Source of the DNA: Rhodospirillum sp047263945
GTDB lineage: Bacteria; Pseudomonadota; Alphaproteobacteria; Rhodospirillales; Rhodospirillaceae
DNA length: 64,000 bases
Direction of reading: 5' to 3'
Assembly: GCF_047263945.1 (NCBI RefSeq)
Contig: NZ_JBLAVB010000002.1
Span: 629,481 to 693,480 of the forward strand
The notes beneath the pieces are model-generated. The model saw nothing but the letters and a program-made list of their open reading frames with translations, made no database searches and was not told the origin of the DNA. This document shows positions 15,552 to 24,373 of the stretch, piece after piece. The position numbers and the translations under genes were made by a program. Every line of letters begins with the position of its first letter. Within the stretch, counting starts at the first letter, position 1.

Positions 15552-16441
15552 CTTCAGGCGGCGCGCCTCTCTTCGACCGGATCGCGATCCTGGGGATCGG
15601 GTTGATCGGGTCCTCCCTGGCCCGAGCCATCAAGCGCGAAGGCTTGGCCGGAACCCTTGTGGCCGGGGATACGGGACCGGGGGTGGCTGCCCGGGCCTTG
15701 GCCCTGGGCATTGTGGATGAGGCGACCGAGGATTTGGTCACCGCAGTTGCCGACGCAGATCTGGTGGTGCTTTGTGCCCCCGTGGGGGCTGGTGGGGCCA
15801 TCGCCGAAACGATTGGTCCGGCCCTGAAGCCCGGCTGTATTGTCAGCGATGTGGGGTCCATAAAGGAGCGGGTGATTGCCATGATCGCCCCTCACCTGCC
15901 CGAGGGCGTGCATCTGATTCCAGGGCATCCCGTGGCGGGAACAGAGAAAAGTGGACCGGAATCGGGCTTCGCCGAATTGTTCCAGGGGCGGTGGTGCATC
16001 CTGACCCCACCCCCGGGCGCCGATCCGGATGCCCTGGACCGGGTTGCGGAGATGTGGCGTCGGGCGGGGATGATCATTGAGGTCATGGAGGCGGCCCACC
16101 ACGACCGGGTGCTGGCCATCACCTCCCACCTGCCGCATTTGATTGCCTATACCATCGTGGGAACAGCCAGTGATCTGGAAGAGCACCTGCACCGGGAAGT
16201 GATTAAGTTTTCCGCATCCGGCTTCCGGGATTTCACCCGGATCGCGGGATCCGATCCAATCATGTGGCGGGATATCTTCGTGAATAATCAGGAAGCGGTC
16301 CTGGATATCCTCCAGCGTTTCACCGAGGATCTGACCGCCTTGCAACGGGCTATCCGGCGTGGGGAGGGAGAGACGTTGGAGGCTCTGTTCACCAAGACCC
16401 GCGCCGTTCGCCAAGCCGTGATTGACGCCAAACAGGCTTGA
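15548..16441 (+). CDS. tyrA: Prephenate/arogenate (cyclohexadienyl) dehydrogenase
   Basis: NAD(P)-dependent oxidative decarboxylase of tyrosine synthesis. The N-terminal Rossmann motif ILGIGLIGSSLARAI is at about residues 13-27. Conserved catalytic-region motifs follow: SDVGSIKERV, PGHPVAGTEKSGPESG (with the active-site His) and TSHLPHLIAYTIV. The all-helical C-terminal domain contains GFRDFTRIAGSDPIMWRDI. Length 297 is normal and there is no ACT domain. It starts inside the hisC stop (ATGA). A family A repeat begins immediately after its stop. Confidence 0.93.
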   Translation: MTSGGAPLFDRIAILGIGLIGSSLARAIKREGLAGTLVAGDTGPGVAARALALGIVDEATEDLVTAVADADLVVLCAPVGAGGAIAETIGPALKPGCIVSDVGSIKERVIAMIAPHLPEGVHLIPGHPVAGTEKSGPESGFAELFQGRWCILTPPPGADPDALDRVAEMWRRAGMIIEVMEAAHHDRVLAITSHLPHLIAYTIVGTASDLEEHLHREVIKFSASGFRDFTRIAGSDPIMWRDIFVNNQEAVLDILQRFTEDLTALQRAIRRGEGETLEALFTKTRAVRQAVIDAKQA

Positions 16442-16443
16442 GT

Positions 16444-16664
16444 TTGCCCCGTCCCCCACTGGGGCCGAAAGGTTCCAGGCCCCCATTTGGGATCAAAGGG
16501 TCCGCGACCCTTTGCGGGTCTGGGCAGAGCCCAGCAACTGCGAAGCACATTTTCCGGATTTTCGAGGAAACGGTGTATAAAAGAAAACTGGGAGTTTGGG
16601 GGCACATGCCGCCATATGGGCTTGGGTTATCACCCAAAAAAGACGAGACACTGTCATGTCCCGT
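16444..16664 (+). repeat. Family A repeat element, copy A3 (diverged, left end missing)
   Basis: Shares CCCCGTCCCCCACTGGGGCCG, TTTGGGGGCA, ATGGGCTTGGG and ACGAGACACTGTCATGTCCCGT (right terminus) with the other copies. It is longer because of about 90 unrelated bases in the middle and lacks a clear left terminal repeat. It lies between tyrA and a convergent small ORF. Confidence 0.7.
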
Positions 16665-16687
16665 GTTCGTCCTCATTCCGCTCTGAT

Positions 16688-16885
16688 CTACAGCACCGTT
16701 GCCAAGAAAAACCGGGGCATGGCCGACTTGATAGGCCTGCGTGTGGCCAGCGGTTCGTTATTCAGATGACCTTCGATTCGCCGGGCCAGATCATGGCCCA
16801 GGATGGTGATGTCTGGATGTTCGCAATCCAAGGCCCGTAGCCGGGACGCCAGATCCTGCAGTTCCATCACGTCTTCGTGGGTCAT
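16688..16885 (-). CDS. Hypothetical 65-residue protein
   Basis: Not recognised. It starts MTHEDVMELQDLASRLRALD and continues with an amphipathic, probably helical, acidic segment (HPDITILGHDLARRIEGHL). GGAG is 11 bases upstream of the ATG at 16885. Balanced composition makes a real small protein plausible. It sits between family A copy A3 and family B copy B2, like the unrelated ORF at 4333-4536. Confidence 0.45.
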   Translation of the reverse strand: MTHEDVMELQDLASRLRALDCEHPDITILGHDLARRIEGHLNNEPLATRRPIKSAMPRFFLATVL

Positions 16886-16940
16886 GGTAGCGTTTTCTCC
16901 ATCAGACCTGTGGTCACTATCGAGGCCGAGTGCGACCATA

Positions 16941-17078
16941 ATACCGTGCGGCGGGGGTTCAAACCCACGCCGCTTTTCTCGCGTTCACATGCCACCCAGG
17001 CTTTACTGCACCAGAAAGCGCAGCGGCCACTTGGCCGCTTCCAATGTGCGGTGCGTCAACCTCGCCGCACTTTGGTAT
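16941..17078 (+). repeat. Family B 138-bp element, copy B2 (complete)
   Basis: Same length and orientation as B1. It opens ATACCGTGCGGC, carries the hairpin GCGGCGGGGGTT/AACCCACGCCGC followed by TTTTC, and shares CGGCCACTTGG and CGCTTCCAA. It ends CGCCGCACTTTGGTAT. The right hairpin is imperfect compared with B1. Confidence 0.82.
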
Positions 17079-17155
17079 AAGGGATTCTGACGGTGCGGAA
17101 TTTTAAAATTCCGTGACTTTTCAACGTTCTGTCTGCGGTATCAGGTTGCCCTGTT

Positions 17156-18550
17156 TTATTTCTGAACGGGATTTGAGTCGCGGCCAATGGGGGCCAGGAT
17201 ATCGGGCAGCGGGCGGGTCTCCACCTGACCATCGCGGACGACTTGTCCATCACGGTTGATTTCGAAACCCGGTGCGATCCGGTTGAGGGACCGGGCACCC
17301 TTGCCTCCCCAGTAGATTGTTGGAAGGTCGACCAGTTTCGCCGGGCCGACGGAGATTGACCGGCGCCGAATGGTGATTGGAGTGCTGATCCCGCTGTCCT
17401 TGGCCATGCCCGAGATCACCATGCGGGCCATATCGGCTTCTGCGGGATTTGCCCATCCCTGGCGTCCCATACCGTCAATCATGGTCAAAAGGCCTTGGGT
17501 TCGGAGCGTAAAATTGCCCGCAGGTTGGAGTTCGTCGTCCAGGCCCAGGGTCCCGCTTCCCCGAGCCGTCAGGGGGGGCCAGGCCAGGGACAGGGTGTCG
17601 ACGGAGATATAGCCCCCCTCCTCCCGCCATGTCTTCAGGGCTTCGTGGAGGGGACCCCCGGGGATGTTTTTGTAGACATTCATATCGAGGGTCAGGGAGG
17701 ACAGGTCCTTGCTCAACCCAGGGCTATAGGCCGAAGGCACCGTGATCCCCGATCCCCGAAGTTGCATGCTCCAGGAGATCTCGCCATATTTTTTCTCATC
17801 CGGGTCGCCATAGAGGGCCCTGTCCTTGGTCTTTACGTTCAGGGAGCTGATGGCGCCTGCCCCACCGGGCAGACCAGCCAAAGTAACCCCCGTCAAGTGC
17901 AGGTCCGTTTCGGAGATATTGCCGGTGGAATCCACGTCGATGTATCCCCCCATGGCGCGACCGGAAATCGTTACGGGCAGAAGGCGTCCCTCCGGTCCCA
18001 AGGGCAGGTTCAGGTCATGGCGGCCCCGGGCGTTCAGAACGAATGCACTGGGATTGAAAGGATTGATGCGGGCCGAAAGTCGGGTGGTGGACCAGGACCA
18101 GGCATTAAAATCCGGAGGCGCCGTGATCGAGGGAGAGGGGATGGTGACGGTCACTGCCAAGGGGAAGCCCCCCACGTCGATCGGGCCATGGGAGATCGTA
18201 TAGCCTTCCATCCGTCGGTCGGCGACCCATTGGGTGAGGCCTAGGGTGGCCACCTTGGCGGCATAGAACCAGAACCCGATATAGACGCAAACAAAGCCCA
18301 ACATCAGCATGGGACCCCACACATAGACGCGGGTCAGAAGAGGTTTTTTCTTAGGCTTGCGGGGGCTCTTTTTTTTGTGGGCATTGGGGGAGTGGAAGCG
18401 GGGATCCCGACCAGAGATGGGCCGTCCTAAGGGATCGTCGGTCGCGGCTTTGGTGTATTTCCCCTTGGCGCTCGTTTTGCTCTTTTTCGCAACGCCGCGC
18501 GCACCTGTGCGGGCATTCGCCCCTGGCTTATCCTTTCCTCCCATGGCCAC
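17156..18550 (-). CDS. DUF2125 domain protein, membrane anchored
   Basis: A 464-residue protein. The first 70 residues are Lys/Arg/Ser-rich and disordered. A membrane helix lies at about 76-98 (GPMLMLGFVCVYIGFWFY), and the rest is a large, probably periplasmic, beta-rich domain (YTISHGPIDVGGFPLAVTV, then PFNPSAFVLNARGRHDLNL). This order and the GFPLAV motif are characteristic of DUF2125 (COG4093), an alphaproteobacterial family of unknown function. The start is a GTG at 18550 with AAGGAG eight bases upstream; an ATG at 18544 is less well placed. Confidence 0.82.
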   Translation of the reverse strand: MAMGGKDKPGANARTGARGVAKKSKTSAKGKYTKAATDDPLGRPISGRDPRFHSPNAHKKKSPRKPKKKPLLTRVYVWGPMLMLGFVCVYIGFWFYAAKVATLGLTQWVADRRMEGYTISHGPIDVGGFPLAVTVTIPSPSITAPPDFNAWSWSTTRLSARINPFNPSAFVLNARGRHDLNLPLGPEGRLLPVTISGRAMGGYIDVDSTGNISETDLHLTGVTLAGLPGGAGAISSLNVKTKDRALYGDPDEKKYGEISWSMQLRGSGITVPSAYSPGLSKDLSSLTLDMNVYKNIPGGPLHEALKTWREEGGYISVDTLSLAWPPLTARGSGTLGLDDELQPAGNFTLRTQGLLTMIDGMGRQGWANPAEADMARMVISGMAKDSGISTPITIRRRSISVGPAKLVDLPTIYWGGKGARSLNRIAPGFEINRDGQVVRDGQVETRPLPDILAPIGRDSNPVQK

Positions 18551-18576
18551 TTCGTGTTCTCCTTAGCGCCGTCGCT

Positions 18577-18660
18577 AGAATGAAATGGGATCAGCTTGAA
18601 ACAAGATGGCCCCATTTCACTCTAATGATAGTGAGTTTAGAGTGATCTCAGAGCACTCTA
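18577..18660. repeat. Palindromic intergenic modules (Z-type, then W-type end)
   Basis: AGAATGAAATGGG...CCCATTTCACTCT (18577-18623) has an inner CTTG-AAAC-AAG hairpin and matches the modules at 47521 and 49337. TAGAGTG...CACTCTA follows at 18637-18660. It lies between the divergent DUF2125 and ChaC genes. Confidence 0.7.
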
Positions 18661-18688
18661 GTCCTTTTAAACCGTACCACGGGATGTC

Positions 18689-19252
18689 ATGGAAAAAGAC
18701 CAGCAATCGGAAACTGATCAAGAATTTTGGGTATTTGGATATGGTTCCCTGATGTGGAGACCGGGATTTCCCCATGAGGAAACCCAACCGGCCCTGCTTC
18801 GAGGATACCATAGGTCCATGTGCATTCTCTCTATCCGCTACCGGGGGACGCCCGAAAAGCCGGGGTTGGTTCTCGGTCTGGAAGAAGGCGGAGAGTGCAT
18901 GGGGCGGGCTTATCGGGTGGCGCCGGAACACATCGCGGACGCGGTGCGCTATTTACAAGACAGAGAACTGGTGACCGGAGTTTATCTGGAACGGACCCTG
19001 CCGGTTACTTTGGAAGATGGCCGAGTGGTGGATACCTACGGCTTCATTGCCGATAAGGACCACGTTCAGTACAGGGGGGCGCTGACAGATCGCGAGGCCG
19101 CCGAAATCATTTTGGCGGGTCACGGTCAGGAGGGGCCAGCCCGGGATTACTTGGCCAATACGGTGGGGCACCTGGAAGCCCTCGGTATCCATGACGTCGA
19201 TCTCGTCCGATTGCTGGCCATCGTGGACGAAGCGGCGCAGGCGTCGCGATAG
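18689..19252 (+). CDS. chaC: Gamma-glutamylcyclotransferase, ChaC family
   Basis: Enzyme that releases 5-oxoproline from glutathione (ChaC type). The substrate-binding loop FGYGSLMWRPGF is at about residues 16-27. The rest fits ChaC: RYRGTPEKPGLVLGLEEGG, then GRAYRV, then the catalytic-region Glu in YLERTLPV, then DYLANTVGHLEALGI. Length 187 is normal. It adds a glutathione-degrading step to the glutathione-linked genes at 9.6-11 kb, though it is not in their operon. Confidence 0.92.
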   Translation: MEKDQQSETDQEFWVFGYGSLMWRPGFPHEETQPALLRGYHRSMCILSIRYRGTPEKPGLVLGLEEGGECMGRAYRVAPEHIADAVRYLQDRELVTGVYLERTLPVTLEDGRVVDTYGFIADKDHVQYRGALTDREAAEIILAGHGQEGPARDYLANTVGHLEALGIHDVDLVRLLAIVDEAAQASR

Positions 19253-19276
19253 GGGGGGCCATCTATCAAAATCCTC

Positions 19277-19310
19277 CCAGCGGTTCGACTCTTTTCATTC
19301 GAACCGCTGG
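19277..19310. terminator. Hairpin between convergent chaC and nrdJ
   Basis: Perfect 12-bp stem CCAGCGGTTCGA / TCGAACCGCTGG with a 10-base loop. There is no proper T-run on either side, so its role as a terminator is uncertain. Confidence 0.4.
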
Positions 19311-19344
19311 CTCGCCGTGGAGGGTGTCGGCGGCTTTCCTGTCC

Positions 19345-21699
19345 TTACGAACAGGTAGAATGGCCACATCCGATGCACTTGGAGCAGCCTTCCTGATGGA
19401 ACAAGGTCGGCTGGCTGCATTTGGGGCAGATCGCTCCCACCATGGTTGATCGCCCAGACTCCCGCTTCTGCTCTTTCGGTTCGGGTGGCATGGCGTCCTC
19501 CTCCATCGGAGAGACCCGCTCCAAGGGGGGATCCATAAGCCCCAAATCTGCCAGATGGCGCCGCATGACCGAGGCCACGAGGGCGACGATGCCATTGACG
19601 TATTGGCCTTTGATCCAGGCACCCTGGGCACCGCGCACCTGTTCCAGATCCTCCACCAGGAAGGCCGGGTTCTCCGTGCGCCGCATGACCGCAGACAGGG
19701 TCATGGTCAGAGCCGAGAGCAATTCGGCGTGTTCGGCGGAGCGCGAAGCGATGAAGAGTTCGAAGGGACGGCGATGGCCATCCGGTTCCACCAGGTCGTT
19801 GATGGTCACGTAAAAATTCTCGTCCGACAGGGGCCAGCTCAGTTTGTAGGTTCGTCCCTCCAGGCATTCTGGACGCCTTGGGGGTGGGGGGCTCTTGTGG
19901 GGCGGGGCTGGCGTGGTGCTGGGGGCCTTGGTTTCCGAGTCTAGGGAGAGAACCGATCCCCTGATACCCGAGGGGCGGTAGGTTGTGCAGCCCTTACAGC
20001 CCATGTCATAGGCCATGCGGTAGACTTCCTTGAAGGCGTCGAAGGTCATGTCTGGCGGGCAATTGATGGTCTTGCTGATGGAAGCATCCACATGGGTCTG
20101 GCAGGCCGCCTGCATGCGCAAATGGTCCTCCACGGTGAGATCAAGGGCGGAGACCATGGCGTCGGGCAGGTTGTCCAGGGACGCCGTGGATGGATCCAGA
20201 CCCTCGGCCCTGCACCAGGCCTCGAATCCCGCATCCAGCACGGGAAATTCGTCATGCCCCCCGTCGGGGCGCAGAACCTTGCGGAAATAGCGCCAGCCGA
20301 AGGTGGGCTCCAGGCCGCTGGAGACATTGTCAAAATAAATGGCCGTGGTGCCGGTCGGAGCGACGGTCATCAACACACCATTGCGCAACCCTTGGGTACT
20401 GATGCCCTGGCGGATATCCTCTGGCAATCCGGCAATGAACGGGCGGGCCAGAAGCTTTTCCCGATCGCAGAGGGGGAAGGCTCCCCGCTCTTTGGCCAGG
20501 GCGACAGAGGCCCGGTAGGCGGCGTCGCGCAGGGTTTCCATGATCCGCTCGGTTTGCACCACAGCACTCTCGGATCCATAGCGTAGACCCAGCATCTGCA
20601 GGGCAGTGCCAAGCCCCATGATCCCCAGGCCGAGACGGCGCTTGGCTTGGGCTTCTTCCGCCTGTTCGGGGACGGGAAAGTTGGAGACGTCCAGCACGTT
20701 ATCGAGGAAGCGGACGCCGATGGCTGTCACCTCGGCCAGGCGGTTCAGATCCAGGCGGGCTTGGCTGGTGAAGGGGTCCAGAACCAGGGCAGCCAGGTTG
20801 ACGCAGCCCAGGTTGCAGGCGCCGTCCGGGGGCAGGGGTTGTTCCCCACAGGGGTTGGTGCAGGAAATGGTCTCGCAGTAAGCGAGGTTATTTTGGTTGT
20901 TCACCCGGTCGATGAAGATCACCCCCGGTTCGGCGTGGTCATAAGTGGTTCGGATGATTCGGTCCCAGAGCTCTTGGGCGGGCAGGCGATCATAGACGTA
21001 CCAAGGGGCGCCGTTCCGCTCCTTGACCTCGACGATTCGGCTCCGGTCCGCAGGGGGGATGGGGAAGCCCAGGTCCCAGGGGGCGCCGCCTTCTACGGCG
21101 GCCATGAACGCATCGGTGACCAGGACTGAAACATTGAAGTTGGTCAGGCGGCCGGCCTCGGTCTTGGCGGAGATGAAGGCAGGGAGGTCCGGGTGGTCGC
21201 AGGCCAGGGTCCCCATCATGGCCCCCCGGCGGGCGCCACCGCTCATGATCGTGCCACACAGGGCGTGCCAGATTTCCATAAAGGACAGGGGGCCGGAGGA
21301 AATGGACCCCGTGCGCTTCACTTCCGCTCCCTTGGGGCGCAGGGTGGAGAAATCCGTACCGATGCCGCCGCCCTGCTGCATGGTCATTGCCGCCCGGGAC
21401 AGGGCCGCCATGATGCCCTCCATGCTGTCGGGCAGGGTCATGTTGACGAAGCAGTTGATCAGGGTCACCCGCTTTTCTGTGCCGGCCCCGGCGTGGATGC
21501 GTCCGCCCGGGCACCATTCCCGGGCGGTCATGGCGGCCAGCGCCAGGGGCTCGTGGGTGGCCCTGGCGGGATCCTTGGCATAAACCCCGGCGCAAACCCG
21601 GGCGAAGCTGTCCTCTGGCTTATGTTCGCTGGAAGTGCCATCGGCACCGACGAGCCGGTATTTCTCGCGCCAGATGGTTTCGACGATGGGTTGGGGCAT
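19345..21699 (-). CDS. nrdJ: Adenosylcobalamin-dependent (class II) ribonucleoside-diphosphate reductase
   Basis: Makes deoxyribonucleotides using adenosylcobalamin as radical source, so it works with or without oxygen. The reductase core shows GGRIHAGAG, CFVNMTLPDSM (first active-site Cys), QQGGGIGTDFSTLR, SGGARRGAMM, NPCGEQPLPPDGACNLGCVN (second Cys and catalytic residues) and the late VAPTGTTAIYFDNVSSG-type loop. After a Pro-rich linker near residue 610 there is a further domain, then a C-terminal CPKC...CIGC zinc/thiol region that would re-reduce the active site. The 784 residues, ATG start and AGGA upstream fit. No cobalamin riboswitch was seen upstream. Confidence 0.95.
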   Translation of the reverse strand: MPQPIVETIWREKYRLVGADGTSSEHKPEDSFARVCAGVYAKDPARATHEPLALAAMTAREWCPGGRIHAGAGTEKRVTLINCFVNMTLPDSMEGIMAALSRAAMTMQQGGGIGTDFSTLRPKGAEVKRTGSISSGPLSFMEIWHALCGTIMSGGARRGAMMGTLACDHPDLPAFISAKTEAGRLTNFNVSVLVTDAFMAAVEGGAPWDLGFPIPPADRSRIVEVKERNGAPWYVYDRLPAQELWDRIIRTTYDHAEPGVIFIDRVNNQNNLAYCETISCTNPCGEQPLPPDGACNLGCVNLAALVLDPFTSQARLDLNRLAEVTAIGVRFLDNVLDVSNFPVPEQAEEAQAKRRLGLGIMGLGTALQMLGLRYGSESAVVQTERIMETLRDAAYRASVALAKERGAFPLCDREKLLARPFIAGLPEDIRQGISTQGLRNGVLMTVAPTGTTAIYFDNVSSGLEPTFGWRYFRKVLRPDGGHDEFPVLDAGFEAWCRAEGLDPSTASLDNLPDAMVSALDLTVEDHLRMQAACQTHVDASISKTINCPPDMTFDAFKEVYRMAYDMGCKGCTTYRPSGIRGSVLSLDSETKAPSTTPAPPHKSPPPPRRPECLEGRTYKLSWPLSDENFYVTINDLVEPDGHRRPFELFIASRSAEHAELLSALTMTLSAVMRRTENPAFLVEDLEQVRGAQGAWIKGQYVNGIVALVASVMRRHLADLGLMDPPLERVSPMEEDAMPPEPKEQKRESGRSTMVGAICPKCSQPTLFHQEGCSKCIGCGHSTCS

Positions 21700-21728
21700 G
21701 GGGGCGTCCTAGTTCGATGAAGCGGATT

Positions 21729-21829
21729 TAGAGCATCGATGGGCACCGGTTTTCCGGTCCCCTCGATACTTAACGTGTTGAATCTAAATCAAACCGGCCT
21801 AAATCGATTCCGATTTGGGCCGGTTTGAT
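21729..21829. repeat. X-type palindrome and adjacent 42-bp hairpin
   Basis: 21729-21770 (AGAGCATCGAT...ACCGGTTTTCCGG...ATCGATACT-like) resembles the X modules at 28251 and 42275. 21788-21829 is a long palindrome, ATCAAACCGGCC...GGCCGGTTTGAT. It overlaps the last ten codons and the stop of the plsC-like gene, so it may shape the 3' end of that mRNA. Confidence 0.65.
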
Positions 21830-22563
21830 CTATCCTGCGCGGAAGCCTCTGGCGCTGGTAGTCCGGCCAAGGCGCGACTGGCGGTTTCGATCCGGGATTG
21901 CAATTCGACCATGAAGGCCTTGCGGTTCAGGTTCGGCGGCATGGGGGGGAGGAACTCCACCACCACCGTTCCAGGTTTCTTGACGAAACCTTTCCGGGGC
22001 CAGAACAGACCGGAGTTGAGGGCCACGGGTACCACCGGTGCCTGGAGCTGGGTATAGAGGGCGGAGACCCCAGGATGATAGGGAAGCTGGTCATCTGGTG
22101 CGACGCGGGTTCCTTCGGGGAAGATAATCACTTGGGAGCCTCGGTCCAGGGCGACGCGCACTTCTTTCACCATGGATTTCAGGGCTGTGCCTCCTGCGGA
22201 CCTGTCCACAAAGACCTGTCCGGAAGAACGCAGATACCACCCGACGACAGGGATTCGCCCCAGTTCATGTTTCAACACATAGACTGCATCCTCCACCACC
22301 GTGTGGAACAGGAAGGTTTCGAAGGCGCTTTGGTGTTTGGCCGCGATGACGCAGCCCCCTTTGGGCAGGTTCTCCAATCCTCGCACCTCCGCACGCAGCC
22401 CCAGGAAAACCCGGGCACCCCATAGCATACCCTCTAGCCAGACGCGGGCCAGGGCTTGGGAGTGCTTCCGGTCCATCGCCAGGATGGGCAAAAAGGGCAG
22501 GCCCAGGGTCCCGGTCCAGCAAAACTGGAAGAGAGTGAACAGGGCGGCACGAAGTGTGGCCAT
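21799..22563 (-). CDS. Lysophospholipid acyltransferase family protein (PlsC-like)
   Basis: 1-acyl-sn-glycerol-3-phosphate acyltransferase type protein of membrane phospholipid synthesis. An N-terminal hydrophobic segment is followed by the acyltransferase blocks AAKHQSAFETFLF (the HX4D motif with Glu in place of Asp), GQVFVDRSAG, FPEGTRVAPD and PVVPVALNSGLFW. Length 254 is normal. The HX4E variant is known in this superfamily. It is transcribed in the same direction as nrdJ upstream and the YdcF and ftsX genes, but with a gap on each side. Confidence 0.88.
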   Translation of the reverse strand: MATLRAALFTLFQFCWTGTLGLPFLPILAMDRKHSQALARVWLEGMLWGARVFLGLRAEVRGLENLPKGGCVIAAKHQSAFETFLFHTVVEDAVYVLKHELGRIPVVGWYLRSSGQVFVDRSAGGTALKSMVKEVRVALDRGSQVIIFPEGTRVAPDDQLPYHPGVSALYTQLQAPVVPVALNSGLFWPRKGFVKKPGTVVVEFLPPMPPNLNRKAFMVELQSRIETASRALAGLPAPEASAQDRSNRPKSESI

Positions 22564-22608
22564 GGGGTGAGGATCTCCTCTTCGTTGTCTTTTTAACCGG
22601 TCTTGTTT

Positions 22609-23238
22609 TTACGAACTGTTTTGTTCGGAATTGATGCCAGGGAGATGCTTCGAAAGACGAATAACCTTTGCTCGGAGCCAAGCTACCAGGAATTTGGTGT
22701 ATTCCTCGGCCATGAGAAGGGCCGTTCCCCGCCATTTCCACCATTCAGTTTGTTTTACCGTCTTGGGGAACACAGGGTTGGGGATGATCTGGATCTCTGG
22801 CATGGCTGCGTGGAGCTCCAGCAAGGCTCGGGGCATGTGATAAGCGGCGGTGACCAAGCGTAGGCTCTTGAATCCCATGGTTTTCATCCAGTCTGCGGTT
22901 TCCCGCGCATTGCCCACGGTGTCGAGCGCCGCATGACCTAAAGTCACTCGGTCGATCAGGTGGTCGGGGACATCCAGGGCGGTTTCCCGCAGGTCATCCA
23001 AGGTCACCTCTCCACCGACACCGGACAGAAAAAGCTGTTGGGCCAAGCCCCGTTCCAAAAGGGCCAAGCCCACTTCGAGGCGTTCTGAGCCGCCGGTCAA
23101 GACCACAATAGCGTCGGTCTGTGTGGTTTTGTCCTGCAGGGTTTGGGGCATGGCGGAGGTATAGGCGCCCAACCCCACCAGCCAAGCGGTGAGGAGCAGC
23201 GTCCCGGTCAAGAGGACCAGTTTCGCCAGGGGGATCAT
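22609..23238 (-). CDS. YdcF/DUF218 family membrane protein
   Basis: One N-terminal membrane helix (LAKLVLLTGTLLLTAWLVGL) is followed by a DUF218 fold: DAIVVLTGGSERLEVGLALL, LFLSGVGG, TVGNARETADWM and LVTAAYHMPRALLEL. This order is diagnostic of the SanA/ElyC/YdcF superfamily, linked to envelope and peptidoglycan processes, without a proven reaction. The ATG at 23238 is preceded by GAAGGGA. The frame is open to 23301, but that extension is unlikely. It starts about 235 bases after ftsX on the same strand. Confidence 0.87.
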   Translation of the reverse strand: MIPLAKLVLLTGTLLLTAWLVGLGAYTSAMPQTLQDKTTQTDAIVVLTGGSERLEVGLALLERGLAQQLFLSGVGGEVTLDDLRETALDVPDHLIDRVTLGHAALDTVGNARETADWMKTMGFKSLRLVTAAYHMPRALLELHAAMPEIQIIPNPVFPKTVKQTEWWKWRGTALLMAEEYTKFLVAWLRAKVIRLSKHLPGINSEQNSS

Positions 23239-23473
23239 CACCGCCGTCCCTTCCCGCCATTCGTATCGTGCTTCATGTCGCCCATGGTTCGCCAGTCTCA
23301 TTCACCCATTACGATCCTATCCCGCTTCAGGGATCACATATCATAATGGTGATCAATTCCAAGATGTTGGTTTGGAAGAGGCTTGGCGAGGTGATGCGGC
23401 TGCAATGCCGTTCCTTCCTCCTCCCAAAGATTTCTCCAGTTTGTTCCTCTCAGCTTTCACGTCTTCGTCTGTG

Positions 23474-24373
23474 CTAAAGCATGCGCGCCAGGGCGCGTAA
23501 AACGGTCACACGGGTGGTGATCATTGCCACGGCGCTGGCGGCCATCGGCAGGCAGAGAAGAAGAAGCCAATGGGCTGTGGTCAGGGTGATTTTCGGTACG
23601 AATCCCCCCTCAATGTCCGCTGAAAGCCAACCAACAAGAATGATCGCGGGGAGGGCCAACAAAAGGCCCAGGATACCCCCGGCCAACCCCAGCAGCATGG
23701 CCCGGGTGGCGAATTGCCGGGCGATGTAGTCATCCTGGGCGCCAATCAAGTGTAGGACCTCGATCGCGGGTCGGTGAGTCGCCAAGCCCGATCGGGTGGC
23801 TTGCACCACCGCCACGGCAGTGGCCAAGGTGACCAGAAGGACGACGACCCGGGCCAGGGATCCCAATCCTTGGGCCAAACCGACCAGCTTGGAGAGCCAA
23901 AGCTGGTGGTCGTCCAGGGTGGTTCCGGGCACGGCGTCGCCCAGGCGGGTGGCCAAGCTATGCAGGTCAATGGGGACACCGTCGCGTAGGGAGACGTCGA
24001 TCAGCCGGGGCATGGGAAGGTCTGCCACCAAGTCGGCGGAGCCGAGCCAGGGTTCCATCAGGGTCTTCAGCCGGGCAATGGGAATAGCCTGGGCGCTGGC
24101 GACGGCGGGTTCTGCCCGCAAAAGGCCAAGGGCCTGTTCCAGGCGGGCATTGGTTCGTTTTTCGCTGTCTTCCGGAGTCCCTTCGGCAGGCATGATTTGG
24201 ATGGTTAATGTCCCTGTCACATCCCTGTTCCAGCGATCAACCACGTTTTCAACGGCGAGTGCGCCAGCCATTGCGAGGGAGGCCAGGAAAACCATGACGG
24301 CCACCATGATGGGTAGGAAACGACCGTTTCCATCCTCGGCTACGGGCAAATCGACATGGGGTAGCCAGCTCAT
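23474..24373 (-). CDS. ftsX: Cell division protein FtsX
   Basis: Membrane partner of FtsE in the FtsEX complex, which activates septal peptidoglycan hydrolases. Four membrane segments are visible: about residues 21-42, then three in the C-terminal third, with LHLIGAQDDYIARQFATRAM before the last two. The periplasmic loop at about 45-170 is the divergent region of the family. At 299 residues it has family length. Its start overlaps the ftsE stop by four bases. Confidence 0.92.
   Translation of the reverse strand: MSWLPHVDLPVAEDGNGRFLPIMVAVMVFLASLAMAGALAVENVVDRWNRDVTGTLTIQIMPAEGTPEDSEKRTNARLEQALGLLRAEPAVASAQAIPIARLKTLMEPWLGSADLVADLPMPRLIDVSLRDGVPIDLHSLATRLGDAVPGTTLDDHQLWLSKLVGLAQGLGSLARVVVLLVTLATAVAVVQATRSGLATHRPAIEVLHLIGAQDDYIARQFATRAMLLGLAGGILGLLLALPAIILVGWLSADIEGGFVPKITLTTAHWLLLLCLPMAASAVAMITTRVTVLRALARML

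Noticed and set aside
16940..17000. tRNA-like GGTTCAAACCC in family B copy B2
   Set aside because: It is the loop and upper stem of the left hairpin of the element; no cloverleaf or acceptor stem can be built around it.
21700..21798. Cobalamin riboswitch before the B12-dependent reductase
   Set aside because: Only palindromic repeat DNA is present; no B12-box-like conserved core could be seen.
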